Of a stretch of 55,944 nucleotides of DNA, positions 8,312-16,732 are shown one piece after another (the first letter of the stretch is position 1; every line of letters begins with the position of its first letter). The stretch is from Betaproteobacteria bacterium (GTDB taxonomy: Bacteria > Pseudomonadota > Gammaproteobacteria > Burkholderiales > Burkholderiaceae_C): the NCBI GenBank assembly GCA_028870715.1, contig JAGWOZ010000003.1, positions 1 through 55,944 of the forward strand, read 5' to 3'. Both the position numbers and the translations under genes were made by a program. The notes beneath the pieces were generated by a model. That model did no database searches. It was not told where the DNA came from and saw nothing but the letters and a program-made list of their open reading frames with translations.

Positions 8312-9211
8312 ATGCCAACCCCCGTGTTTCAGCAGGCGATTCTCATCGGCAAGTACCAAGCTGCGGGCGTAAGCCGCACCTTGGCCGAGATTGGGGGCTG
8401 GTTGTCGGAAAACGGGGTGGAGGTCTTTGTGGAGCGTCAGACCGCCCACCATTGTGACCTTCCGGGCCATGCCGATCTCAGCTTAGCCGAGGTCGGCCAG
8501 CGTGCCGCCACTGGCGGCTGGGTGGCGGTGGTGGTCGGAGGCGATGGCACGATGCTCGGGGCGTCGCGCCAACTCGCGCCGTTCGGGATCCCGCTGGTGG
8601 GCATTAACGCCGGGCGCTTGGGCTTCATCACCGACATCACCGAGGCTGACTGGCGCTTGGCTCTTGGCGCGATGCTGGCCGGGCGTTTTGAGCGCGAGCA
8701 GCGGGCGGTGTTGGCCGGTGAGGTCGTGCGCAACGGTCAACGCATTTTTGAGGGGATCGCCGTCAACGACGTGGTCGTCAACCGCAGCGGTGCCTATGGG
8801 CTGGTCGAGCTTCGCGTGGATGTTGACGAGCGCTTCATGTACGTGCAGCGAGCCGACGGCCTGATCGTGGCCACGCCGACGGGCTCCACAGCGTATGCCA
8901 TGTCCGCTGGCGGCCCCATCGTGCATCCCAGCGTGCCCGGCCTCGTGTTGGTGCCGATCGCGGCGCACACGCTCTCCAACCGGCCCATCGTGCTTCCCGA
9001 GCATGTGCGCATCGACATTGAGGTGGTTTCGCCAAAGGACGTGGGCGTGAATTTTGATATGCAGCATTTTGCTGACCTGCTTGGTGGCGATCGCATCACC
9101 CTGCATGTGTCTCCCCATCGTGCCGTTTTTCTTCACCCGCCTGGCTGGAGCTATTACGCCACCTTGCGCAAGAAGCTGCACTGGCACGAGATTCTAGGTG
9201 CGGAGGACTAA
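8312..9211 (+). CDS. nadK: NAD kinase
   Basis: 299 residues. It phosphorylates NAD to NADP with ATP or polyphosphate. The GGDGTMLG motif (residues 76-83) and the conserved NDVVVNRSG and PTGSTAYAMSAGGPIVHP segments are all present, the last forming the NAD site. The start fits family N-termini (FQQAILIGKYQ) although the ribosome binding site is weak. recN follows six bases downstream, an arrangement common in Betaproteobacteria, so the two are probably cotranscribed. Confidence 0.96.
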   Translation: MPTPVFQQAILIGKYQAAGVSRTLAEIGGWLSENGVEVFVERQTAHHCDLPGHADLSLAEVGQRAATGGWVAVVVGGDGTMLGASRQLAPFGIPLVGINAGRLGFITDITEADWRLALGAMLAGRFEREQRAVLAGEVVRNGQRIFEGIAVNDVVVNRSGAYGLVELRVDVDERFMYVQRADGLIVATPTGSTAYAMSAGGPIVHPSVPGLVLVPIAAHTLSNRPIVLPEHVRIDIEVVSPKDVGVNFDMQHFADLLGGDRITLHVSPHRAVFLHPPGWSYYATLRKKLHWHEILGAED

Positions 9212-9217
9212 CGCGCC

Positions 9218-10903
9218 ATGCTGCGCCGCCTGCATATCCGCGACTTCGTCCTGGTCGATGCGCTGGAGCTCGAGCTCGGCGAGGGCTTCACCGTGCTCAC
9301 GGGTGAGACAGGAGCCGGCAAATCAATCCTCATCGACGCGCTCAAACTTGCCTTGGGCGAACGTGGGGACGCCTCGGTGCTGCGCCCGGGAAGCGTGCGT
9401 GCCGAGATCAGCGCCGAATTTGACATGCCGCTCGCGCTGGCCGAATGGGTCGATGAGCAGGGCTTTGAGGCACAAGACACCATCTTGCTGCGGCGCGTCA
9501 TTGACGCTCAGGGCCGCTCGCGGGGTTTCGTCAATGGCAGCCCTGCCACCCTCACGCAGCTGCGGGCGGCAGGTGCCATGCTTGTGGATATTCATGGTCA
9601 GCACGCCTGGCAGAGCTTGGCGCGCAGCGACGCCGCGCGCGACCTGCTCGATGCGTACGCTCAGGCCAAGGATGCGCGGCAAGCCTGCGCCAGTGCCTGG
9701 CATCACTGGAAGCTGCTCAGCGAGCGGCTGCACGCTGCGCGGGTGAATGCCGGGCGCCTGGTTGAGGAGCGCGAGCAGCTTTCAGCGCAAATCGCTGAAC
9801 TTGGCAGGCTGGCCCCGCTTGCCCAGGAGTGGGAGCCGCTGAATGCGGAGCACCACAGATTGGCGCATGCCGCCGAGCTGATCGAACAGCTGCAGGCGGT
9901 GGATCAATTGTTGGATGATGAGGAAGCCGGCGCCAACCGTCAATTGGCGCGCGCGCATCAGTTGCTGCAGACTGCGGCGCAGATCGATCCGCAACTGGTC
10001 GCGTTGGCGGATCAACTGGAATCGGCTCAATCCATCACGCGTGATCTGGTGCATGAGCTTGGCGCCAAACTGCGTCAAGCCGACGTTGACCCTGACCGGA
10101 TGGCTGAGGTCGACGCACGCCTTTCGGCATGGATGGGTATGGCGCGGCGTCATCGTGTGTCGCCCTCTGAACTGCCTGCGCTTTGGCAAGGCTTGCAGTC
10201 CCGGTGGGCGGAGCTGGAGCTGGGGACGGACCTGCCTGCCCTTGAAAATCAGGTTCAGGCTGCGCAGGAGGCCTTGGGCAAAGCGGCTGCGCGCCTGAGC
10301 GCACTGCGCGCCGCGGCGGCTCCCGCGCTGACCCAAGGCGTGCAGGCATTGATGCAGCAACTCGGCATGAAGGGCGGACGATTCGATGTGGCGTTGCAGC
10401 CACTTGGCGACATCCAGGTCTCGGGAGCCGAAGGCGTCGAGCTCTTGGTGGCTGGTCATCCCGGTGCTGCGCTGCGCCCGCTCGCGCGCGTGGCTTCCGG
10501 TGGAGAGCTTTCACGCATTGCCCTGGCCGTTGCTGCCACCACGGCCGCGCAGCAACCGGTCGGTACGCTGATTTTTGACGAAGTGGATGCCGGCATTGGT
10601 GGCAGCGTTGCGCATACTGTAGGCCGTCTGCTGGCGAGCCTGGGCCAAAGCGGGCAGGTGCTGGCCGTGACGCATCTGGCTCAGGTCGCGGCATGCGCGG
10701 CCAGTCACCTTCAGGTCAGCAAATGCAGCACCGGCACCGGCACGCAAAGCCAGATCGAACCACTGGGCCCTGAGCAGCGCGTGGCCGAGATTGCACGCAT
10801 GCTCGGTGGCGATGCCGAATCAACGGTGGCAAAGGCGCACGCACGCGAGCTTCTGCATTCCAGCCGTGTTGGCCGCGGCGATACCGTGCAGGTGCAGGGG
10901 TGA
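9218..10903 (+). CDS. recN: DNA repair protein RecN
   Basis: 561-residue SMC-like ATPase acting in double-strand break repair. Walker A GETGAGKS is at residues 29-36 and the family N-terminus MLRRLHIRDFVLVDALELEL is clear. A long coiled-coil region with repeated Gln/Leu heptads occupies the middle, and the C-terminal half carries the signature LARVASGGELSRIALA and the Walker B-D region LIFDEVDAGIGG, followed by VLAVTHLAQVAA. rapZ starts inside its stop region with a four-base GTGA overlap, so the two are translationally coupled. Confidence 0.96.
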   Translation: MLRRLHIRDFVLVDALELELGEGFTVLTGETGAGKSILIDALKLALGERGDASVLRPGSVRAEISAEFDMPLALAEWVDEQGFEAQDTILLRRVIDAQGRSRGFVNGSPATLTQLRAAGAMLVDIHGQHAWQSLARSDAARDLLDAYAQAKDARQACASAWHHWKLLSERLHAARVNAGRLVEEREQLSAQIAELGRLAPLAQEWEPLNAEHHRLAHAAELIEQLQAVDQLLDDEEAGANRQLARAHQLLQTAAQIDPQLVALADQLESAQSITRDLVHELGAKLRQADVDPDRMAEVDARLSAWMGMARRHRVSPSELPALWQGLQSRWAELELGTDLPALENQVQAAQEALGKAAARLSALRAAAAPALTQGVQALMQQLGMKGGRFDVALQPLGDIQVSGAEGVELLVAGHPGAALRPLARVASGGELSRIALAVAATTAAQQPVGTLIFDEVDAGIGGSVAHTVGRLLASLGQSGQVLAVTHLAQVAACAASHLQVSKCSTGTGTQSQIEPLGPEQRVAEIARMLGGDAESTVAKAHARELLHSSRVGRGDTVQVQG

Positions 10904-11856
10904 ACCGGCCACCCGCGCCTGACTGGCCCGCGCATCTGCGTGTCGTCCTCCTGTCCGGGGTCTCGGGGTCCGGCAAATCCATCGCGCTCAATGCTTTGGA
11001 AGACGCGGGTTACTACTGCGTCGACAACTTGCCGCCGCAGCTCGTTGACGAATTGCTCACGGCTGCCACGCAGGCGGGCCACACGCGTGTGGCCATTGCG
11101 ATGGATGTGCGCAGCGTCGAGAGTCTGGGCCTTCTGCCCGAACTGGCGCAGCGCTTGCGCAGCCGCTGCGACCTGCATTTCATTTACCTTGATTGTGGTA
11201 CCGACACGCTGGTGCAGCGTTTCTCCGAAACCCGCCGCGCCCATCCCCTGACGGCTCGCGGCGTGAAGTCACTCGCTCCTGATCAGCCTCTCCCGGTCTC
11301 GGCGCCGGCCTTGATCGAGGCGATCGAGCTTGAGCGCGAGTTGCTCGCGCCCGTGGCGCGTCTGGGGCTGCACATCGACACCAGCGGCCTTCGCCCGGCC
11401 CAGCTGCGTGCCTGGGTCCGGCAGGCTGTGGGCGTGGGGGCTGCGCAACTGACGCTCCTGTTTGAGTCCTTTGCCTTCAAGCGCGGGGTCGCGCTGGACG
11501 CGGACTTTGTGTTCGATGTACGCATGCTCCCCAACCCCCACTACGACCCGTTGCTGCGTGGCATGACCGGGCGCGACGAGCCGGTGGCCGCCTTTTTGCG
11601 CACGCAGCCATCAGTCATGCGGATGCTCGGCGACATATCGACCTTCCTCGACACATGGCTCCCGGCGCTGGCTGAAGACCAGCGCAGCTATGTGGTCGTG
11701 GCCATTGGCTGCACCGGAGGCCAGCATCGCTCGGTGTTCCTGACGGAAGAACTCGGCCGTTACTTCGGCCGTCGCTACAGCGTTCTGGTGCGGCACCGTG
11801 AACTCGATGCCGGTGCCACCATCGGCACAATCCAGCTGCCGGGCGGGGCAATATGA
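10900..11856 (+). CDS. rapZ: RNase adapter protein RapZ (YvcJ/YhbJ family)
   Basis: 318 residues with a GTG start that overlaps the recN stop (GTGA). The N-terminal kinase-like domain has Walker A GVSGSGKS at residues 20-27 and YYCVDNLPPQLV; the C-terminal domain has RMLPNPHY, the GMTGRDEPV segment and GCTGGQHRSVFL. In E. coli RapZ controls glucosamine-6-phosphate synthase by guiding RNase E to the GlmZ sRNA; in this organism the RNA target is unknown. This copy is slightly longer than usual (about 285) because of a short internal insertion around residues 130-170. No ptsN or hprK neighbour is present, unlike many relatives. Confidence 0.93.
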   Translation: MNRPPAPDWPAHLRVVLLSGVSGSGKSIALNALEDAGYYCVDNLPPQLVDELLTAATQAGHTRVAIAMDVRSVESLGLLPELAQRLRSRCDLHFIYLDCGTDTLVQRFSETRRAHPLTARGVKSLAPDQPLPVSAPALIEAIELERELLAPVARLGLHIDTSGLRPAQLRAWVRQAVGVGAAQLTLLFESFAFKRGVALDADFVFDVRMLPNPHYDPLLRGMTGRDEPVAAFLRTQPSVMRMLGDISTFLDTWLPALAEDQRSYVVVAIGCTGGQHRSVFLTEELGRYFGRRYSVLVRHRELDAGATIGTIQLPGGAI

Positions 11857-11935
11857 GCGCGTCCCACGGCGGCGCGGCGCGACCGGGGCGGGGACACTGC
11901 GACAGGCGCGGGTGCCGGAGGTGCCGGAGGTTCGC

Positions 11936-12568
11936 ATGATCGAGGATGTGCACGAGCTCCCCCTGTTTCCTTTGCGCACGGTGTTGTTCCCCGGGGGCCT
12001 GCTTGCGCTGCGCGTGTTCGAGGCGCGCTATATGGAGCTCGTCACCCGCTGTTTGAAGACTGGCGAAGAATTTGGCGTCGTGCTCATCCTCGACGGCAAC
12101 GAGGTACACGAGCCTGGCGCGACGCTGCGGCTGGCAGCCGTGGGTTGCCGCGCACGTGTCCTGGACGTCGACCTGCAGCAGCCGGGCCTCCTGCAGGTGC
12201 GATGCAAGGGCGGTGGCCGCTTCATGCTGCACAGCCACGCACAAGGAGCGCTGGGCCTGCAGACCGGGCGGATACAGACGATGGTCGATGACCTGCCGGC
12301 GGTACTCGACGCGCGCCATGCCGCCGCCGCGATGGCCTTGGGGCGCGCGATCGCGGCGCTCGACGCCCAAGGTCAGAAGCCTTTTTTGCCGCCGTATCGG
12401 TTGGACCTTCCGGGCTGGGTGGCAAATCGCTGGGCCGAGGTCCTGCCGATTGGTCAACTGGCGCGGCAGCGTCTGATGGAGCTCTCGGATGGAACCCAGC
12501 GCCTGGACGTGGTGGAGCGCTATCTCCGCCAGCACGGGATACTGGACGGTGCTCATGCGCTGCAATAA
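11936..12568 (+). CDS. LON substrate-binding domain protein
   Basis: 210-residue protein consisting of the LON N-terminal (substrate-binding) domain without ATPase or protease parts. Typical features are LPLFPLRTVLFPGGLLALRVFEARY near the start, GEEFGVVLI, and VGCRARVLDVD. The function of stand-alone LON domains in bacteria is not settled. The ATG at 11936 has GGAGG five bases upstream and begins just before the conserved domain; an upstream in-frame ATG (11798) lies within rapZ and is unlikely. It converges on mutY. Confidence 0.85.
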   Translation: MIEDVHELPLFPLRTVLFPGGLLALRVFEARYMELVTRCLKTGEEFGVVLILDGNEVHEPGATLRLAAVGCRARVLDVDLQQPGLLQVRCKGGGRFMLHSHAQGALGLQTGRIQTMVDDLPAVLDARHAAAAMALGRAIAALDAQGQKPFLPPYRLDLPGWVANRWAEVLPIGQLARQRLMELSDGTQRLDVVERYLRQHGILDGAHALQ

Positions 12569-12626
12569 GCGCGGAGGTTGCGCGCGGCTTGCAGCGCTCC
12601 GGTGATGTCGGCGTGCGCGCCGGCTC

Positions 12627-13772
12627 TCAGAGCGGGCCGGCGTGCTGCACCGGCGCTTGGCTGTAGGCGCGGCTTTGAAGAAGTCGGCGGACCGGTGCCG
12701 GCAGCCCGAGAGCGAGCGCCGCGTCAAGCGTGTACCACTGGCCGGCATGTTCCTGCGCACTTGAGACTCGGTCGAGGCGAACGAGCAAGGGCTGCAGCTG
12801 CAGATCCAGGTGTGTCAGCGCGTGGGTGGCGCAGGCAAGCTCGCTTTGTTCCTTGACCGCGCCGAGCAGCGCAGCCCGGCGCAGGGCTTCGGTGACGGAA
12901 TGGAACTGAGGCAGGCACCATAGCCCTGGCCAGATGCCCTGAGTATCGCGGCGCTCAAGCCAGACCTGGGGCTCTGGGGCCTGCGCATCTTCGGCCCACA
13001 ACAGCACCCAGTGTTGGGCTTTGCGGGCGGGTGCGCCTGCCGGGCGCGAGCGGGGCTTGATGGATGCGCCCGTGTCCGAAGGTGCTGCGGTCCGGAGCTG
13101 TGTCAGGCGGGCCTGACAGTCGGTCGCAAATGGGCAGGCGGCGCATTGCGGATTGCGCGGCTTGCACACCGTCGAGCCCAGGTCCATCAGGCCCTGCGTG
13201 TAGGTGGCGAGGTGTTCTTCGGGTAGCAGGGCCTCAGCAAGCTCCCAGAGGGCCCTGTGTTCGGCCGCCTGCGTGGCTCTGGCAGGCAGGGCGAAGGCGC
13301 GGCCGAGCACCCGTTTGACATTGCCGTCAAGGATGGCTGAGCGCTCGCCGAAACAGAACGCCGCGATGGCGGCGGCCGTTGATCGGCCAATGCCGGCGAG
13401 GAGCTGCAGCTCGCGTTGGGTGCGGGGAAACTCTCCAGCGTGTCGGGTACACACCTGCTGGGCGCACAGATGCAAGTGGCGCGCGCGCCGGTAATAGCCC
13501 AAGCCGCTCCATTGGGCGAGGACATCGTCGATGCTGGCGGCCGCCAGATCAGCCACCGTGGGGAAGCGTTGCAGAAAACGGTCGTAATACGCCTGCACGA
13601 CGCGCACCTGCGTTTGTTGCAGCATGATCTCCGACAGCCACACACGGTATGGCTCGCCGCTTGCCTGCCAGGGCAGGTCATGGCGGCCATAGGCACGCTG
13701 CCAGGCGATGAGCCGCTGCGCGAAGCGCGGTGGCCCGGGAACGGTACTCGCCGCAGCCTGTGCGCTGCTCAC
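12627..13772 (-). CDS. mutY: Adenine DNA glycosylase MutY
   Basis: 381 residues from a GTG start. It removes adenine mispaired with 8-oxoguanine. Catalytic Glu48 lies in WLSEIMLQQTQ, the helix-hairpin-helix LAGIGRSTA at 125-133, the catalytic Asp149 in ILDGNVKRVLGR, and the [4Fe-4S] ligands are C203, C210, C213 and C219 (C-x6-C-x2-C-x5-C). A C-terminal NUDIX-like domain (WVLLWAED, GIWPGLWCLPQF) recognises 8-oxoG. The GTG overlaps the TGA of the upstream dynamin-like gene by four bases, which fixes the start and shows translational coupling; a longer frame reading to 13973 lies inside that gene. Confidence 0.95.
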   Translation of the reverse strand: MSSAQAAASTVPGPPRFAQRLIAWQRAYGRHDLPWQASGEPYRVWLSEIMLQQTQVRVVQAYYDRFLQRFPTVADLAAASIDDVLAQWSGLGYYRRARHLHLCAQQVCTRHAGEFPRTQRELQLLAGIGRSTAAAIAAFCFGERSAILDGNVKRVLGRAFALPARATQAAEHRALWELAEALLPEEHLATYTQGLMDLGSTVCKPRNPQCAACPFATDCQARLTQLRTAAPSDTGASIKPRSRPAGAPARKAQHWVLLWAEDAQAPEPQVWLERRDTQGIWPGLWCLPQFHSVTEALRRAALLGAVKEQSELACATHALTHLDLQLQPLLVRLDRVSSAQEHAGQWYTLDAALALGLPAPVRRLLQSRAYSQAPVQHAGPL

Positions 13773-15691
13773 CGCATCGCGCCCTCGAAGTGCACGCGCA
13801 ACTGGGTGCGTTGGTTGCGAAGCTCGCTGGCTTGTTTGCGCAGTTGCGCAATACGCTGACCCAGTTCGCCTTCGGCGTGCTCCACCAGCTCCAGGCTTTG
13901 CATGCGCCGGTTCATGTTGCGCTTGCGCTCGCGAACCTGCACGTCGAGCTGCGCAAGCGCTGCGCGGTTCCAATGCTGGGTGTCACGTACGCCGCGCTCG
14001 AGCACGCTGCGCAGTCGCGCCAGCGCGGACAGAAGCAGACGCTCGGCGTGTGCGGTGTTTTGCAGCCTGAGCCAGCGCGCCGGGGTCAGGTAGCGCAGAT
14101 AGTCCTGTTGCATGCTGTCGAGCTCCAACCGTATGCCCTCCAGTTTGAGGGCCTTCGGGCTCGGCACGGAGAAGGCGAACTCCATGTTGAGTTGCTCGCA
14201 AGCTCCGGTCAGCATGGCGCGGTTTTCCTCGAGCTGCCGCTCGGCCGCCTCGATGCGTCCGCGCACTTCGCTGAACGTCGCCTCCAAGGCGGCACGCACG
14301 CCGGTCTTGAGTACCGAAGTCTTGACGCGCTGACGCAATTCGACCAATGGAGCGAGCGCCACCTGGGCGTCGAGCAGTTGGGCGATGTCTTCGAGCTGCC
14401 TGGCGTTGACGGCATGCAGTGCCCTTACCTTGGCAAGGCCGGCGTCGAACTCCTTGCGTTCCATGGCAATGCGCATGACCAGATTGCGCACCACGTGCTT
14501 GTTCTTGCCTTCCAGCGCTGCGAGTTCAAGGCGCTGCTCGTCGGCTTGCTGGATCTGCTGCTGGAACTGCCGCTCCAGGAGCATCAGGGTGTCGAGCAAG
14601 GTGGCGCGCCAGCCGCTGTCGATGAGGTCGCGCCGCTCCTGATCGGCCACCTTGCTCAGAGCGGCCTCCAGCGCCGGCACACCCGAGATCTCGAGCAACT
14701 CGGGATCGTGCTGGATGCGCGCAAGCAATGCCTTGCGCGCGCTGAGGGCAAAGACCCGATGAAGGGGAACCTGCAAAATGGATGCGACCGACTCGCGCTG
14801 GCGCTCGATCTGCGCCTGAATTTGCGCCGCGCTCAGCAGTGGGTCCCATAGCGTGTCGACCTTGTTGAGCACAACGAAGCTGCGCAACCTTCCGGCCTCC
14901 CCCACATGCTGGGTCCAAAGCTCAAGATCGCTGCGTGTCACACCCGTATCGGCGCCGAGCAGAAACACAACGGCTTGCGCGGCGGGAATCAGCGACAGCG
15001 TGAGTTCCGGCTCGGCTCCCAGTGCATTCAGACCTGGTGTGTCCAGAATGGTGAGACCCTGTGAGAGCAGAGGGTGATCCACATTGAGCAGGGCATGGCG
15101 CCAGCGTGGAATTTCGACCAAACCGTCTTCGGTGCGCAAGATCGTGGCACGCGCGGCATCGTCCAGGTAAAAACCCAGTTCCTGTGCGCGTTGAATCGGC
15201 ACGGCCAGCGTGTCCGATAGTCTTGCCAGGGATGCGCTCATATCCGCGGCGTCGTTTGCGGCAAAGGGATGGTCTTGCCAGGCGTCGTGGCGCGCCTTCC
15301 ACTGTGCCAGCGTTGCTGGGTCGAGCCGGGTTTCAATGGGCAGCAGGCGCAGTCCGGTTGGAAGGCGCGGGTCGCTCGCGAGCTCCATCGGACACATGGT
15401 CGTGCGCCCGGCGCCCGCAGGCAGGATGCGCTGTCCGTGACCCGAAAAGAAGATGGCGTTAATGAGCTCGGACTTGCCGCGTGAGAATTCGGCGACAAAG
15501 GCCAACTGCACCAGATCTTGTCGCAAGCGCTGTTCCAGCCCACTGAGTGGGTCTTGCCAAAGCGACGGGTCAAATCCTGACTGGCGCAGCCAATTCGACA
15601 ACAGGGCCAGGCGCGCCAGGCGTTGTTCGCGCCATGGGCCGAAGCGTGTCCATTCGGCTTGCAGTTCGACGGGTAAGGCCTGGTCATTCAT
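13769..15691 (-). CDS. Dynamin-like GTPase family protein
   Basis: 640 residues from the ATG at 15691. G1 is in AEFSRGKSELINAIFF (GKS at 72-74), a Thr pair in AGRTTMCPMEL is the G2 candidate, G3 is DTPG at 217-220 and G4 is NKVD at 276-279. Long coiled-coil-rich helices follow, including an ERQFQQQIQQADEQRLELAAL stretch and an RKRNMNRRMQSLE stretch near the C-terminus. Bacterial dynamin-like proteins remodel membranes; no obvious paddle transmembrane segment is seen here. It is a single gene, not the tandem pair found in some bacteria, and its stop overlaps the mutY start. The ribosome binding site is poor, and an in-frame start at 15763 cannot be excluded. Confidence 0.8.
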   Translation of the reverse strand: MNDQALPVELQAEWTRFGPWREQRLARLALLSNWLRQSGFDPSLWQDPLSGLEQRLRQDLVQLAFVAEFSRGKSELINAIFFSGHGQRILPAGAGRTTMCPMELASDPRLPTGLRLLPIETRLDPATLAQWKARHDAWQDHPFAANDAADMSASLARLSDTLAVPIQRAQELGFYLDDAARATILRTEDGLVEIPRWRHALLNVDHPLLSQGLTILDTPGLNALGAEPELTLSLIPAAQAVVFLLGADTGVTRSDLELWTQHVGEAGRLRSFVVLNKVDTLWDPLLSAAQIQAQIERQRESVASILQVPLHRVFALSARKALLARIQHDPELLEISGVPALEAALSKVADQERRDLIDSGWRATLLDTLMLLERQFQQQIQQADEQRLELAALEGKNKHVVRNLVMRIAMERKEFDAGLAKVRALHAVNARQLEDIAQLLDAQVALAPLVELRQRVKTSVLKTGVRAALEATFSEVRGRIEAAERQLEENRAMLTGACEQLNMEFAFSVPSPKALKLEGIRLELDSMQQDYLRYLTPARWLRLQNTAHAERLLLSALARLRSVLERGVRDTQHWNRAALAQLDVQVRERKRNMNRRMQSLELVEHAEGELGQRIAQLRKQASELRNQRTQLRVHFEGAMR

Positions 15692-15778
15692 AGGATGCGA
15701 GCGAGGCGGCGCGGTTGGATGTGCGAACCTATAGCGTATCTTGCCAGCCGTGCCACCGGTCAATCGGGCCGATGCCCT

Positions 15779-16597
15779 TCAGCGCTTCTGGCAATGCCTG
15801 CAGAAATACGTGCTGCGTTGCCCTTGGGTGATGTGCGCAATGGGAGCGCCGCATACGAGGCACGGCTCACCCGTCCGGCCGTAGACGCGCGTGGCGTGCT
15901 GAAAATAGCCGAGCTGGCCGTTCGCATGGGCGAAGTCGCGCAGGGACGTGCCGCCGGAAGCCACCGCCTCGCGCAGGGTCGCGCGGATTTCGGCTGCCAG
16001 GCGTGCACAGCGGGGCTGTGAGAGCTTTCCGCCAGGGGCCTGTGGGTTGATCCCTGCGCGAAACAGGGCCTCGCTGGCGTAGATGTTGCCCACGCCTGCA
16101 ACGATGGATTGATCGAGCAGAAGGGGCTTGATTGCGGCCGCGCGGCCCTTCAGTTGCCGGTGCAGGGCAGGGCCGTCAAAATCGTCACCCAGCGGTTCCG
16201 GGCCCAGCCGCGCGAGCAAGGGGTGCGGAGCTGCGCCTGAGGCGTGCCACATGACGGCGCCGAAGCGGCGCGGGTCACGCAGGCGCAACTGGCCGCGATC
16301 GGTGTGCACGGTGCAATGCTCGTGCGTCCGCGGCAGGACATCCTGGCATCCCGCCGCCACCCAGCGCAGCGAGCCCGACATGCCCAGATGGATGATGAGT
16401 TGGCCGCGTTGCAATTGCAGCAGCAGGTATTTGCCACGCCGCGCCAGACGCTCAATGCGCTGCCCGACCAGCGTTTGCGGGTCGCAGCCAAGCGGCCAGC
16501 GCAGGGGCTTGCCCATGTTCAATCCCGTGATCTCGCTGCCGATGAGCGCGACTTGCAGACCCAGACGGGTGACCTCAACTTCGGGAAGTTCTGGCAT
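15779..16597 (-). CDS. mutM: Formamidopyrimidine-DNA glycosylase (Fpg/MutM)
   Basis: 272 residues, standard length. It excises 8-oxoguanine and formamidopyrimidines and has AP lyase activity. The mature N-terminus PELPEVEVTRLGL supplies the catalytic Pro2 and Glu3, which fixes the start at 16597 and rules out the 23-residue upstream extension. The helix-two-turn-helix region is in DQSIVAGVGNIYASEALFRAGI, and the zinc finger is C246, C249, C266 and C269 at the extreme C-terminus. It lies upstream of the dynamin-like gene and mutY on the same strand, which groups two GO-system glycosylases. Confidence 0.97.
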   Translation of the reverse strand: MPELPEVEVTRLGLQVALIGSEITGLNMGKPLRWPLGCDPQTLVGQRIERLARRGKYLLLQLQRGQLIIHLGMSGSLRWVAAGCQDVLPRTHEHCTVHTDRGQLRLRDPRRFGAVMWHASGAAPHPLLARLGPEPLGDDFDGPALHRQLKGRAAAIKPLLLDQSIVAGVGNIYASEALFRAGINPQAPGGKLSQPRCARLAAEIRATLREAVASGGTSLRDFAHANGQLGYFQHATRVYGRTGEPCLVCGAPIAHITQGQRSTYFCRHCQKR

Positions 16598-16732
16598 GCC
16601 AGCATTGTGCTTGAGCCGCGGGAGCCGTCGCGGATTGCACGTTGCAGGTCGTGTCGTCTGGCGCACCGTGCCCCCACGTCATGGATGCGCCTGGTGCGCA
16701 CCTAAAATCGCGTTGATAACCAGGATTCGCCC

